Source: Thermithiobacillus tepidarius DSM 3134
Lineage (GTDB): Bacteria > Pseudomonadota > Gammaproteobacteria > Acidithiobacillales > Thermithiobacillaceae
Direction of reading: 5' to 3'
Length of the DNA stretch: 58,315 nucleotides
NCBI RefSeq assembly: GCF_000423825.1
Contig: NZ_AUIS01000015.1
Span: 1 to 58,315 of the forward strand
In this document: in pieces, positions 50,238 through 57,997 of the stretch
Position numbering within the stretch: position 1 is the first letter of the stretch
Layout of the letters: each line of letters opens with the position of its first letter
Position numbers and translations under genes: made by a program
Notes under the pieces: model-generated
What the model was told of the DNA's origin: nothing
Databases searched by the model: none
The model's input: only the letters and a program-made list of their open reading frames with translations

Positions 50238-51086
50238 ATGAGCACCGCACTGGAACTGCTGGCCGAGCACAAAAGCTTCGGCGGGGTGGTGCGCTACTGC
50301 CGCCACCCCTCGCAAAGCTGCAACGCGCCCATGCGCTTTGCCGTCTACCTGCCGCCGCAGGCGACGGCCGGGCCGGTGCCGGTGCTCTACTATCTGGCCG
50401 GCCTGACCTGCACCGAAGAGACCTTCATGATCAAGGCCGGCGCCCAGCGCTACGCCGCCGAGCACGGCATCCTGCTGGTCGCCCCCGACACCAGTCCGCG
50501 CCACACCGGCATCCCCGGCGAGGATGATGACTGGGACTTCGGCAGCGGCGCCGGCTTCTACCTGGATGCCAGCGCCGCCCCCTGGTCCGCCCACTACCGC
50601 ATGTACAGCTACGTCACCGACGAACTGCCCGCCCTCGTCGCCGAGCACTTCCCGGCCGATCCGGTGCGCCAGAGCATCTTCGGCCACTCCATGGGCGGCC
50701 ACGGCGCCCTCGTCTGCGCCCTGAAAAACCCGGGGCGCTACCGCTCCGTTTCCGCCTTCGCGCCCATCGGCGCGCCCATGCACAGCCCCTGGGGCGAGAA
50801 GGCGTTTTCCGGCTATCTCGGCGCCGACCGGGACGCCTGGCGCGCCTGGGACGCCAGCGAGCTGGTGCGCGGCACCCAACTGCCCACGCCGATCCTGATC
50901 GACCAGGGCACCGCCGACCAGTTCCTGGAGACCCAGCTCAAGCCGGAACGCTTCGAAGCCGCCTGCCAGGCCGCCGGCCAGGCGCTGATCCTGCGCCGCC
51001 AGCCGGGCTACGACCATAGTTACTACTTCATCGCCAGCTTCATGGAAGAGCATATGCGGTTCCACGTGGAACACCTGACGGCCTGA
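50238..51086 (+). CDS. fghA: S-formylglutathione hydrolase
   Basis: A 282-residue esterase that splits S-formylglutathione into formate and glutathione. Ser151 in FGHSMGGHGA is the nucleophile and His260 in PGYDHSYYFIASFMEEH the catalytic base; the Asp lies near 228 in IDQGTADQFL. CTEETFMIKAGAQRYAAEHG is family typical. It follows frmA in one unit. Its last codons (about residues 274-279) contain an exact parS site at 51058-51073. Confidence 0.96.
   Translation: MSTALELLAEHKSFGGVVRYCRHPSQSCNAPMRFAVYLPPQATAGPVPVLYYLAGLTCTEETFMIKAGAQRYAAEHGILLVAPDTSPRHTGIPGEDDDWDFGSGAGFYLDASAAPWSAHYRMYSYVTDELPALVAEHFPADPVRQSIFGHSMGGHGALVCALKNPGRYRSVSAFAPIGAPMHSPWGEKAFSGYLGADRDAWRAWDASELVRGTQLPTPILIDQGTADQFLETQLKPERFEAACQAAGQALILRRQPGYDHSYYFIASFMEEHMRFHVEHLTA
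51058..51073. other. Second exact parS site, inside fghA
   Basis: GGTTCCACGTGGAACA is identical over 16 bases to the site at 42681. It lies within the last codons of fghA, encoding part of RFHVEHL. Other fghA genes do not require this base choice, so the site seems embedded in coding sequence. Two equal 16-mers within 8.4 kb are very unlikely by chance. Confidence 0.8.
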
Positions 51087-51101
51087 GCCAAGGAGGGAAT
51101 C

Positions 51102-51857
51102 ATGACGCAACTGTCCGGCAAGCGCGCCTGGGTCACCGGCGCATCGAGCGGCATCGGCGAGGCAACCGCGCGGGTCCTGGCCGCCGCCGGGGCGGAGGTG
51201 GTGCTGTCGGCCCGGCGCGAAAAGCGCCTGCAGACGCTGGCCCAGGCCATCCAGGAGGCCGGCGGCCAGGCCGTCATCAAGCCGGTGGACGTCGCCGACC
51301 GCCAGGCCATGGCGCGGCTGGGCGAGGAGCTGGAGGACCTGGGCGGGGTGGACATCCTCATCAACAACGCCGGCCTGATGCCGCTGTCGCCCATGCTCGA
51401 GGGCCGCGTCGACGAGTGGGAGCGCATGATCGACGTCAACGTCAAGGGCCTGCTCTACGCCATCCACGCCGTGCTGCCCGGCATGGCGCGGCGCCGGCGC
51501 GGCCACATCGTCAACCTGGGCTCCGTGGCCGGGCGCGTGACCTTCCCCGGCGGCGCCGTCTACTGCGGCACCAAGTTCGCCGTGCGCGCCATCTCCGACA
51601 CCCTGCGCAAGGAGGGCACGCATTACGGCCTGCGGGTCACGGACATCCAGCCGGGCGCGGTGGCCACCGAGCTGCCGCAGTCCATCGGCAGCGCCGACGT
51701 GCGCCAGGCGGTGACCGGGCCCGGCGGCTTCTACGCCCCGGAGGCGGAGATCCTGCAGGCCGAGGACATCGCCAACGCCATTTTCTACGCCGTCACCCAG
51801 CCGCCCCACGTGGACGTCAGCGAACTGCTGATCCGCCCGCAACGCCAGGAGACCTGA
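51102..51857 (+). CDS. Short-chain dehydrogenase/reductase (SDR)
   Basis: A 251-residue classical SDR. VTGASSGIGEATARVLAAAG binds the nucleotide, LINNAGLMPLS is the NNAG motif, Ser141 in LGSVAG, Tyr154 and Lys158 in YCGTK form the active site. The arginine-rich ARREKRL after the second strand suggests NADP. It follows fghA by 15 bases with AAGGAGG, probably in the same unit. The substrate is unknown; aldehyde or ketone reduction fits the place. Confidence 0.88.
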   Translation: MTQLSGKRAWVTGASSGIGEATARVLAAAGAEVVLSARREKRLQTLAQAIQEAGGQAVIKPVDVADRQAMARLGEELEDLGGVDILINNAGLMPLSPMLEGRVDEWERMIDVNVKGLLYAIHAVLPGMARRRRGHIVNLGSVAGRVTFPGGAVYCGTKFAVRAISDTLRKEGTHYGLRVTDIQPGAVATELPQSIGSADVRQAVTGPGGFYAPEAEILQAEDIANAIFYAVTQPPHVDVSELLIRPQRQET

Positions 51858-51991
51858 GCGAAACCGCCTCCGGCGAACGGCAACCCGCCGGAGGCATCCG
51901 AATCGCCTGTCCCAGGCCGACCGCTGTTGAAGGCCAGCTTGAACGACAGTCGCTGCGCCTGGCCATGCTCAAGCCGGCTTGAACAGGCCGC

Positions 51992-52651
51992 CTAGAGCCC
52001 GCCCACCTTCACGTAGATGATGCAGCCCTCGCGCGAAAAGGGCGTGTGCACGCTCATGTGCGGGTTGCGCAGCCAGGTGCCGGCTGGGTAGCTGCCCAGC
52101 TCGTCCTCGAACACGCCCTCCAGCACCAGGATCTCCTCGCCGCCCGGATGGACGTGGCGGTGAAACTCGGTGCCCGGCGCCCAGCGCACCAGCGCCACGT
52201 TCTCCGGAAAGCCGGCCTGGCTGTAGAGCGGCTTGACCGACAGGCCCGGCGCCACGCCCGGCAGCCAGTCGAGCGCCTGGGTATCCAGGCACACCTGCTG
52301 GCGTTCGGGTCCGTCGTGCTGGCGCAGCTTGACGAAGAGGGTGCAGCCGTCGCGGGTGAAGGGCGCGTGGCGGGTGCCGGGTGGATTCAACAGGTAGGTG
52401 CCGGCCGGGTAGTCGCCATGCTCGTCGGAAAAGACGCCGTCGAGCACCAGGATCTCCTCGCCGGCCGGGTGGGCGTGCGCCGGAAAGGCCGCGCCCGCGT
52501 CATAGCGGACGATGGAGGTGGCCCGCCCCGACTCGCCGCCCAGACGGTCCAGGCGCCGCCGCTGGACGCCCGGGCTCGGGCTCGGCTCCCAGGGCAGCGC
52601 GTGGGTGTCGAGCACCACGCGCTCCAGCAGGTTGGCATGCAGATCTTCCAC
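51992..52651 (-). CDS. Double cupin protein (ChrR-like cupin)
   Basis: A 219-residue protein made of two similar cupin halves: AAFPAHAHPAGEEILVLDGV with DEHGDYPAGTYLLNPPG, and TEFHRHVHPGGEEILVLEGV with DELGSYPAGTWLRNP. Both halves keep the His-x-His and Glu metal ligands, so it arose by tandem duplication. Such anti-ECFsigma ChrR-type cupins can also be free-standing; no sigma factor is next to it. GTG 52651 is chosen since GGCGGAGG lies 6 bases before it; a longer frame exists upstream. Confidence 0.8.
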   Translation of the reverse strand: MEDLHANLLERVVLDTHALPWEPSPSPGVQRRRLDRLGGESGRATSIVRYDAGAAFPAHAHPAGEEILVLDGVFSDEHGDYPAGTYLLNPPGTRHAPFTRDGCTLFVKLRQHDGPERQQVCLDTQALDWLPGVAPGLSVKPLYSQAGFPENVALVRWAPGTEFHRHVHPGGEEILVLEGVFEDELGSYPAGTWLRNPHMSVHTPFSREGCIIYVKVGGL

Positions 52652-52699
52652 GTTAATCCTCCGCCTCGAAATGCCGGTGCCGGCAAGCACCACACCTTA

Positions 52700-52952
52700 C
52701 GCCGATCCCCGCCGCCCGCCAAGCGCCCTTGAGCGCGTCATGACGCTGCGGGACAGCCACAGCCAGGACGGCGCCCAACACGGCGGCGGCATCGAGGTGG
52801 CGGTCAGTCGGCACTTCCACATGCGCCTGGACTACACTTACAGCAACTACGACAAGTACACCCTGGTGGTGCCGCCGACCCCGGGCGGCGCCGCCAACAC
52901 CTACGACAACAGCTACGGCTCGGTGCGGCTGGGCCTGAGCTACCAGTTCTGA
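52700..52952 (+). pseudogene. C-terminal remnant of an outer-membrane beta-barrel protein
   Basis: The frame that ends at 52952 reads GGGIEVAVSRHFHMRLDYTY, then YDNSYGSVRLGLSYQF, that is the last strands of an OmpA-type or surface antigen-type barrel with the terminal Phe beta-signal. No signal peptide or barrel start is found upstream; the 5' part overlaps the start region of the cupin gene on the other strand. It appears to be a 5'-truncated gene left after a deletion. The left limit is approximate. Confidence 0.55.
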
Positions 52953-53079
52953 GCCGCAGGCCGGAGGAACCGCGGGAACGCGGCCCGGCTCCAAATGCCG
53001 GGCGCCGCCTGCGGACGCCTTCCACTCGCGAGACCTGGCGGCGGCCTTCAAGCCGCCGCTCCACTCACAGGAGGATCCT

Positions 53080-53520
53080 ATGCCACGCCATGCTTTCCGC
53101 CTGCTTGCCCCCTTCAGCCTGGCCGCCCTCGGCCTGCTGGGCACCGCCTGCGCCGTCTACCCGCCGCCACCGCCGCCCGGCTACGGCCCGCCGGCCGTGG
53201 CGCTGGCCGCGCCGCCGCTCATGGTCTGGGTGCCCGAACTGGGCCTCTACGTGGCCTACCGCACGCCGTACCGCATCTTCTTCTACGGCGGCAGCTATTA
53301 CTACTACGTCCAGGGCGCCTGGTACGCCGGCCCCGGCTACAACGGCCCCTGGAATCGAGTGGCCGCCGCCCAGTTGCCGCCGCCCCTGCTGCGCTACCGG
53401 GACGAAAACTGGAACCGCTACCAGGTCGAGGCGGAGCAGCGCTACCAGCAGGGTGGCTTCGATCCGCAGCACCAGCCCTTCACCGGCGCGCCCGGACGCG
53501 GCGGCCGGGGACGCCGCTGA
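53080..53520 (+). CDS. Small proline/tyrosine-rich exported protein
   Basis: A 146-residue protein with a hydrophobic N-terminus (LLAPFSLAALGLLGTAC) ending in a Cys that may be lipidated, although GTAC is a weak lipobox. Next come Pro-rich YPPPPPPGYGPP and a Tyr-rich core FFYGGSYYYYVQGAWYAGPG. Ribosome site AGGAGGA is before ATG 53080. I do not recognise a named family; similar YXWG-type small envelope proteins occur in many proteobacteria. Confidence 0.6.
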   Translation: MPRHAFRLLAPFSLAALGLLGTACAVYPPPPPPGYGPPAVALAAPPLMVWVPELGLYVAYRTPYRIFFYGGSYYYYVQGAWYAGPGYNGPWNRVAAAQLPPPLLRYRDENWNRYQVEAEQRYQQGGFDPQHQPFTGAPGRGGRGRR

Positions 53521-53637
53521 GCCGTCCAAGGCATCATCCCTAAGCTGGGATCTGTCAACGCTTTTTTATCCACAGCCGTTGATCATGTAAGGGCCGCCCG
53601 CGGCGGCCCGCATAACAACCAGTGCACGGAGAACCCC

Positions 53638-54156
53638 ATGAAAAAGACCGCTTTGCTGACCCTGATGCTGGGCTCCACCCTGGCGCTGTCCACGGCCTGG
53701 GCCGCGGACTACCGCAGCATGTCCACGGAAGAGCTCGCCAACATGCGCGGCCAGGTGCAAACCCTGCCGCAGACCGAACGCAACGCTTTCCAGCAGGAAT
53801 GGCAGAACCGCGTGCGCAGCATGAGCCAGGAGGAACAGCGCCGTTATCTGAACTTCGGCGGCTATTCCACCGACGAGATGGCGCGCATGCGCGCCCGCAT
53901 GCTCGACGCCCCCGCGGCCGAGCGCAACGCCTTCCAGCAGGAATGGCAGCAGCGCCTGCGCAGCATGACTCCCGAAGAGCAGCAGAAATACCTGGGCCGC
54001 CCGCAGAACGCGACCCCGGGCCAGGGGGGCATGATGCCGGGCCCGGGCAACATGGCGCCGGGGCAAGGCGGCATGATGCAGCCGGGCAGCGGCGGCTTCC
54101 AGGGTCCCGGCATGGGCGGAGGCATGGGCAGCGGCCCGCGCGGCGGGCGCCGCTGA
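53638..54156 (+). CDS. Periplasmic protein with tandem repeat and Met/Gly-rich tail (DUF1104-like)
   Basis: A 172-residue protein with a Sec signal peptide (MKKTALLTLMLGSTLALSTA, cleavage after AWA). Two helical units of about 45 residues follow, each with ERNAFQQEWQNRVRSMS or ERNAFQQEWQQRLRSMT and a leading MSTEELANMRG or YSTDEMARMRA, so the gene arose by internal duplication. The tail (about 121-172) is low-complexity with GMM, PGPGNM and MGGGMG units, a Met-rich pattern that can bind Cu(I). Function is unknown. Confidence 0.65.
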   Translation: MKKTALLTLMLGSTLALSTAWAADYRSMSTEELANMRGQVQTLPQTERNAFQQEWQNRVRSMSQEEQRRYLNFGGYSTDEMARMRARMLDAPAAERNAFQQEWQQRLRSMTPEEQQKYLGRPQNATPGQGGMMPGPGNMAPGQGGMMQPGSGGFQGPGMGGGMGSGPRGGRR

Positions 54157-54408
54157 GCCGCCGGCCCTGAATCTTTCCGTCAGAGCCTTCCCCTTACACC
54201 CCCGCGCGACCGCCGCTTTAGGCGGGCGGAACAACAATCGCGAGCAAGCCCGCTCCTGCGGGCGGCTGCGGCATCGGGGCCACGCCTGGACGGCGGAATC
54301 CAAATTGGCCCGTCAATTGCGACGGGGCACTCGACCGCAGGAGCGGGCTTGCTCACGATCAACCCCGCTTGCTTGCCGCCCTGCTCCATGGGAAGCGGGA
54401 AAACCGAT
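54157..54408. repeat. Non-coding gap with REP pair
   Basis: A left copy AATCGCGAGCAAGCCCGCTC (54236-54255) with CTGCGGGC and a right copy GCAGGAGCGGGCTTGCTCAC (54338-54357) face each other around 85 bases. They lie between the convergent Met-rich protein gene and dusB. Confidence 0.6.
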
Positions 54409-55380
54409 TCACGCCGCCATCAACCGCTCGAAATAGGCCTCGGCCAGGGCCAACTGCTCCCGCGCCGTCTCCACGCGCAGCACCACCTCCCGAAAACCGC
54501 CCGCATCGCCCTGGGCCTGGCTGTACCAGGACAGGTGCTTGCGCGCCACGCGCACGCCGGTGTGCTCGCCGTAGAAGGCGTACAGGTCCTCCAGATGCGC
54601 GAGCAGGATGGCGCGGACCTCGGCGGGAGCGGGGGAGGGCAGCTGTTCGCCGGTGGCGAGATAGTGGGCGATCTCGCGGAAGACCCACGGCCGCCCCTGG
54701 GCGGCACGGCCGATCATCACCGCGTCGGCGCCGGTGTAACCGAGCACCTGCCGGGCCTGCTCGGGGGTGGTGATGTCGCCGTTGGCGATCACCGGCATCC
54801 GCACCGCCTGCTTGATGGCGCGGATGGTGTCGTACTCCGCCGCGCCCCGGTAGGCGCAGGCGCGCGTGCGCCCGTGCACCGCCAGCGACTGGATGCCGGC
54901 CGCCTCGGCGATGCGCGCGATGGCGACGCCGTTGCGGCTCGCCGGGTCCCAGCCGGTGCGGATCTTCAGGGTCACCGGCACGTCCACCGCCGCCACCACC
55001 GCCTCCAGGATGCGCCCCACCAGCGCCTCGTCGCGCAGCAGCGCCGAGCCCGCCATCACGTTGCAGACCTTCTTGGCCGGGCAGCCCATGTTGATGTCGA
55101 TGACCTGCGCTCCCTGGTCCGCGTTGAAGCGCGCCGCCTCGGCCAGCATGGCCGGATCGGCCCCGGCGATCTGCACGATGCGCGGCCCCGGCTCCCCGGC
55201 GTGGTCCAGGCGCCGGCGCGTCTTTTCGCTGTGCCACAGATGGGCCTGCGACGTCACCATCTCCGACACCGCCATTCCGGCGCCCAGCCGCCGGCACAGC
55301 GCGCGAAACGGCCGGTCCGTCACGCCCGCCATGGGCGCCAGCACCACGGGGGTATCGATGCGATAGGGGCCGATCTGCAT
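54409..55380 (-). CDS. dusB: tRNA-dihydrouridine synthase DusB
   Basis: A 323-residue flavoenzyme that reduces uridine in tRNA. A TIM barrel starts PYRIDTPVVLAPMAGVTDRP; Cys100 in INMGCPAKKV is the proton donor, and KIRTGW, VHGRTRACAY, VIANGDITTPEQA and GADAVMIGRAAQGRPW bind FMN and phosphate. These fit DusB rather than DusA or DusC. In many gammaproteobacteria fis follows dusB; here a REP-rich gap follows instead. Confidence 0.92.
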   Translation of the reverse strand: MQIGPYRIDTPVVLAPMAGVTDRPFRALCRRLGAGMAVSEMVTSQAHLWHSEKTRRRLDHAGEPGPRIVQIAGADPAMLAEAARFNADQGAQVIDINMGCPAKKVCNVMAGSALLRDEALVGRILEAVVAAVDVPVTLKIRTGWDPASRNGVAIARIAEAAGIQSLAVHGRTRACAYRGAAEYDTIRAIKQAVRMPVIANGDITTPEQARQVLGYTGADAVMIGRAAQGRPWVFREIAHYLATGEQLPSPAPAEVRAILLAHLEDLYAFYGEHTGVRVARKHLSWYSQAQGDAGGFREVVLRVETAREQLALAEAYFERLMAA

Positions 55381-55497
55381 GCCGAAGCCTCAGAAAAACA
55401 CAGGGTGGCTCATCATAGCCGCAAGTGCTTGTTCGATAAAGGCGGTGCCGGGCTTGGCACTGTTCGGCATCCCGCTTCGCGCCCGCGGCCGCGGAAC

Positions 55498-55540
55498 TTG
55501 CCCGAGCAAATTTGTACTATATAATCTAAAAGATACAAAT
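55498..55540 (+). promoter_or_regulatory. Promoter-operator of the first Xre/RES module
   Basis: TTGCCC (55498-55503), 16 bases, TATAAT (55520-55525). ATTTGTA (55510-55516) and TACAAAT (55534-55540) form a perfect 7-bp inverted repeat around the -10 box. The antitoxin, as a helix-turn-helix protein, is the likely repressor. The same ATTTGT to TATAAT spacing is found in the second module. Confidence 0.7.
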
Positions 55541-55562
55541 ACATGAAAGCGGAGGGTCCCCC

Positions 55563-55967
55563 ATGCCCACGGCTCCACACGCCTCGCCCGCCGACCGCAA
55601 GCGCCTGAGCGACGCCGCCCTGCGCGCCTTCTTCGACATCGCCGAGCACTGGCGCCTGTCCCGCCAGGAAGCCATGACCCTGCTGGGCATCGACGCGACC
55701 TCCACCTACGCCAACTGGAAGGCGGGGCGGGCCGGCGCGCTGCCGCGCGATACCCTGGAGCGCATCTCCTACCTGCTCGGCATCCACAAGTCCCTGCGCA
55801 TCCTCTTTGCCCGGCATCCCGAGTCCGTCTACGCCTGGGTGCGCAAGCCCAACGACGCGCCGCTCTTCGGCGGACGCTCGGCCCTGGAGCGCATGCTCTC
55901 GGGGCAGGTGAGCGATCTCTTCCTGGTGCGCCAGTACCTCGACGCCCAACGCGGCGGCTGGACGTGA
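55563..55967 (+). CDS. Xre/MbcA/ParS-type antitoxin (module 1)
   Basis: A 134-residue protein with an N-terminal helix-turn-helix (about 20-55, SRQEAMTLLGIDATSTYANW) and a C-terminal toxin-binding domain of MbcA/ParS/Xre type (DUF2384), with LERISYLLGIHKSLRILFA and PLFGGRSALERMLSG. It should neutralise the RES protein encoded next and repress the promoter. GGAGGG is 6 bases before ATG. The stop is overlapped by the toxin start (GTGA). Confidence 0.85.
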   Translation: MPTAPHASPADRKRLSDAALRAFFDIAEHWRLSRQEAMTLLGIDATSTYANWKAGRAGALPRDTLERISYLLGIHKSLRILFARHPESVYAWVRKPNDAPLFGGRSALERMLSGQVSDLFLVRQYLDAQRGGWT

Positions 55968-56653
55968 GCGCCGAGTGGGAGGCGCTCGCGCCGATCCCGG
56001 TCGGGCCCCTGCGCACTTACCGGCTGGTGCCCACCGCCCACCCGGCCATCGACCTCTTCGCCGATCTGGAGCACGTCAGCCCAGCGGAGTGGGATCTGCT
56101 CTACGAGCTGGAAGCCCTGACCAACCCGCGCATGCGCGACGCGCGCGGCGAGATCGTCCTGGTGCCCAAGGACGAGCGCGTCTACGGCGAGGGCGCCTCC
56201 TATGTCATGGCCGCCTTCACCCACCTTAACCCGCGCGGCAGCCGCTTCAGCGACGGCAGCTTCGGCGTCTACTACTGCGCCGAAGCCGAGGAGACCGCCG
56301 TGCGCGAAGTCGCCTTCCACGCTGCCCGCTTTCTCGCCAGCACCAGCGAGCCGGCGCAGACCCTGGCCATGCGCAGCATCGGCGCCACCCTGGCGGGCAG
56401 CGCCTACGACCTCCTCGATCAGCCCTGGCCCTGGCTGCGCGGCGAGGACTACGCCCCCTGCCAAGCCCTGGCCCGCCACGCGCGGGGCCGGGTGGACCTG
56501 CTGCGCTACGACAGCGTGCGCCACCCCGGCCACGCCGCCTTCGCCGTCTTCCGCCCCAAGGCCCTGCGCCAGGCGCAGCACCTCAAATACGTGGAACTCT
56601 ACTGGAACGGCCAGCGCTTCACCCACGCCGCCGACATCAGCCTGGAGCTGTGA
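55964..56653 (+). CDS. RES domain toxin (module 1)
   Basis: A 229-residue RES domain protein. TYRLVPTAHPAIDLF, GSRFSDGSFGVYYCAEAEET and LLRYDSVRHPGHAAFAVFRP are typical RES segments, with conserved Arg, Glu and Ser of the ART-like active site. RES proteins such as MbcT and Res destroy NAD in the cytoplasm and stop growth. The GTG start at 55964 overlaps the antitoxin stop (GTGA). It is longer than the module-2 toxin and has an N-terminal extension, so it belongs to a different subgroup. Confidence 0.85.
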   Translation: MSAEWEALAPIPVGPLRTYRLVPTAHPAIDLFADLEHVSPAEWDLLYELEALTNPRMRDARGEIVLVPKDERVYGEGASYVMAAFTHLNPRGSRFSDGSFGVYYCAEAEETAVREVAFHAARFLASTSEPAQTLAMRSIGATLAGSAYDLLDQPWPWLRGEDYAPCQALARHARGRVDLLRYDSVRHPGHAAFAVFRPKALRQAQHLKYVELYWNGQRFTHAADISLEL

Positions 56654-56704
56654 GAAGGGCCGGCGCCAGCCAAGCCCGCAGCCCCAGCAACCCATCTTTC
56701 TCTT

Positions 56705-56737
56705 TTGACATTTGTCTAATATAATAAAGACAAATAT
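56705..56737 (+). promoter_or_regulatory. Promoter-operator of the second Xre/RES module
   Basis: ATTTGTCT (56710-56717) and AGACAAAT (56728-56735) form a perfect 8-bp inverted repeat with TATAAT (56720-56725) in between. The distance from ATTTGT to TATAAT is the same as in module 1 (10 bases). TTGACA at 56705 is only 9 bases from TATAAT and cannot be its -35 partner; the true -35 is weak. Confidence 0.65.
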
Positions 56738-56756
56738 CACCCAAAGGAGACGTGCC

Positions 56757-57197
56757 ATGTTCGATGAACGCAGCATCAGCGTGCTCCTGGGCGGTGTCCG
56801 CGTTTTCGGCCGGGAAATTGACAACCCGCTGGAGTTCGCCGACCGCATCCACGCCGGCTTTCCGCGCGCGGCCCTCGACGCCATCAAGCACCTGATCCAG
56901 CTCAATGACAGCGAGGCCTCGGAACTCATCGGCGTCAACGCCCGCACCCTGGCCCGCTGGCGCGGGGATCCGGAAAAGCCCCTATCGCCGCTGGCCAGCG
57001 ATCGGCTCTACCGCCTGGCCCGCGTATTCGCCCTGGCGGAGGAGGTATTGGAGGACGAAGACAGCGCCCGGGACTGGCTGCGCACGCCCCAGCTCGGCCT
57101 GGACAATCGCGTCCCCATGGAACTGCTCACCAGCGAAGCCGGCACCCGCGAAGTGGAGAACCTGCTCAAGCGCATCGAGCACGCGGTCTATTCGTGA
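56757..57197 (+). CDS. Xre/MbcA/ParS-type antitoxin (module 2)
   Basis: A 146-residue protein. A helical N-terminal part (FGREIDNPLEFADRIHAGFP) is followed by the Xre-type domain (SEASELIGVNARTLARWRG) and the DUF2384 toxin-binding domain, including RLYRLARVFALAEEVLEDED and DWLRTPQLGLDNRVPMELLT. The last segment is the usual loop that plugs the RES active site. ATG 56757 has AAGGAGA before it; its stop overlaps the toxin start. Confidence 0.9.
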   Translation: MFDERSISVLLGGVRVFGREIDNPLEFADRIHAGFPRAALDAIKHLIQLNDSEASELIGVNARTLARWRGDPEKPLSPLASDRLYRLARVFALAEEVLEDEDSARDWLRTPQLGLDNRVPMELLTSEAGTREVENLLKRIEHAVYS

Positions 57198-57661
57198 GCC
57201 TGGTCGTCTGGCGGCTCAGCAAGCGCAAGCACATCGCCACCGCCCTCACCGGCATCGGCGCGCGGGAAGCCGGCGGCCGCTGGAACGCCGAAGGCACCCC
57301 CCTCGTCTACACCAGCGCCAGCCTGGCCCTGGCGGCGCTGGAACTCTTCGTGCATCTGCCCCGCGCCTTCGCCAAGCTGGATTTCGTATCCTTCCGCATT
57401 GAAATTCCCGGCGGCATACCCGTCGAATCACTCACCCCCGAACGCCTGCCGCCCAACTGGCGCCAGCAACCGCCCCCCGACAGCACCCAGACCCTCGGCA
57501 CTCGATGGGCCGCCACCGGCACCAGCGCCGTCCTCCAGGTTCCGTCTGTCCTGGTGCCTTTGGAGAGCAACTACCTGCTGAACCCCGCGCACCCGGATTT
57601 CCGCAGGCTCGTCATCGCCGACCCGGAATCCTTCACCTTCGACCCGCGGCTGTGGAAGTAG
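57194..57661 (+). CDS. RES domain toxin (module 2)
   Basis: A 155-residue RES protein of the short class. GAREAGGRWNAEGTPLVYTS and ASLALAALELFVHLP carry the conserved Arg, Trp, Tyr, Ser and Glu, and FTFDPRLW is the usual C-terminal end. Expected action is NAD depletion when not bound by the antitoxin. GTG 57194 overlaps the antitoxin stop as GTGA. Together with module 1 this gives two complete, non-identical pairs in tandem within 2.1 kb. Confidence 0.92.
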   Translation: MSLVVWRLSKRKHIATALTGIGAREAGGRWNAEGTPLVYTSASLALAALELFVHLPRAFAKLDFVSFRIEIPGGIPVESLTPERLPPNWRQQPPPDSTQTLGTRWAATGTSAVLQVPSVLVPLESNYLLNPAHPDFRRLVIADPESFTFDPRLWK

Positions 57662-57997
57662 GCTTTTCCTGCTTCTGGAATGAAATGCCCTAACGTTTCT
57701 TCAAACTTGAAGTGCCCAACGGCGACGTCCTGATGGTGCAGAAGCGCTTCACCCCGGAAGACGGGCAAAAATTCGCAGCCAAGTTCGGCATGAACCCCTT
57801 CGCCGCCTGCCGCGACGGCGGAGACGCGCACCGCCACGACCACCCACAAACCCGGCGGCTTCCTGCGCAAGAAAGCCACCACCATCCTGGCCGCCTACAC
57901 CAAGCCGGTGCGGTGCCGAGCGGGGCGGGGTGGGCTGCCGCAGGCTTACAAGCTGCCCAACGGCCAGGTGGTGGAAGTGGGGGTGAACTTCAAATTT
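57662..57997 (+). pseudogene. Frameshifted remnant of an unknown gene
   Basis: One frame reads FFKLEVPNGDVLMVQKRFTP and on to DAHRHD near 57840. After that the coherent reading shifts to another frame with THKPGGFLRKKATTILAAYT and, after a further break, AYKLPNGQVVEVGVNFKF. The two PNG(D/Q)V segments resemble each other. The open part is cut by the insertion sequence end at about 57998. I do not recognise the family. Confidence 0.4.

Noticed and set aside
56705-56725. TTGACA and TATAAT as one promoter pair before the second antitoxin
   Set aside because: The boxes are only 9 bases apart, too short for sigma-70; only TATAAT is kept as a candidate.
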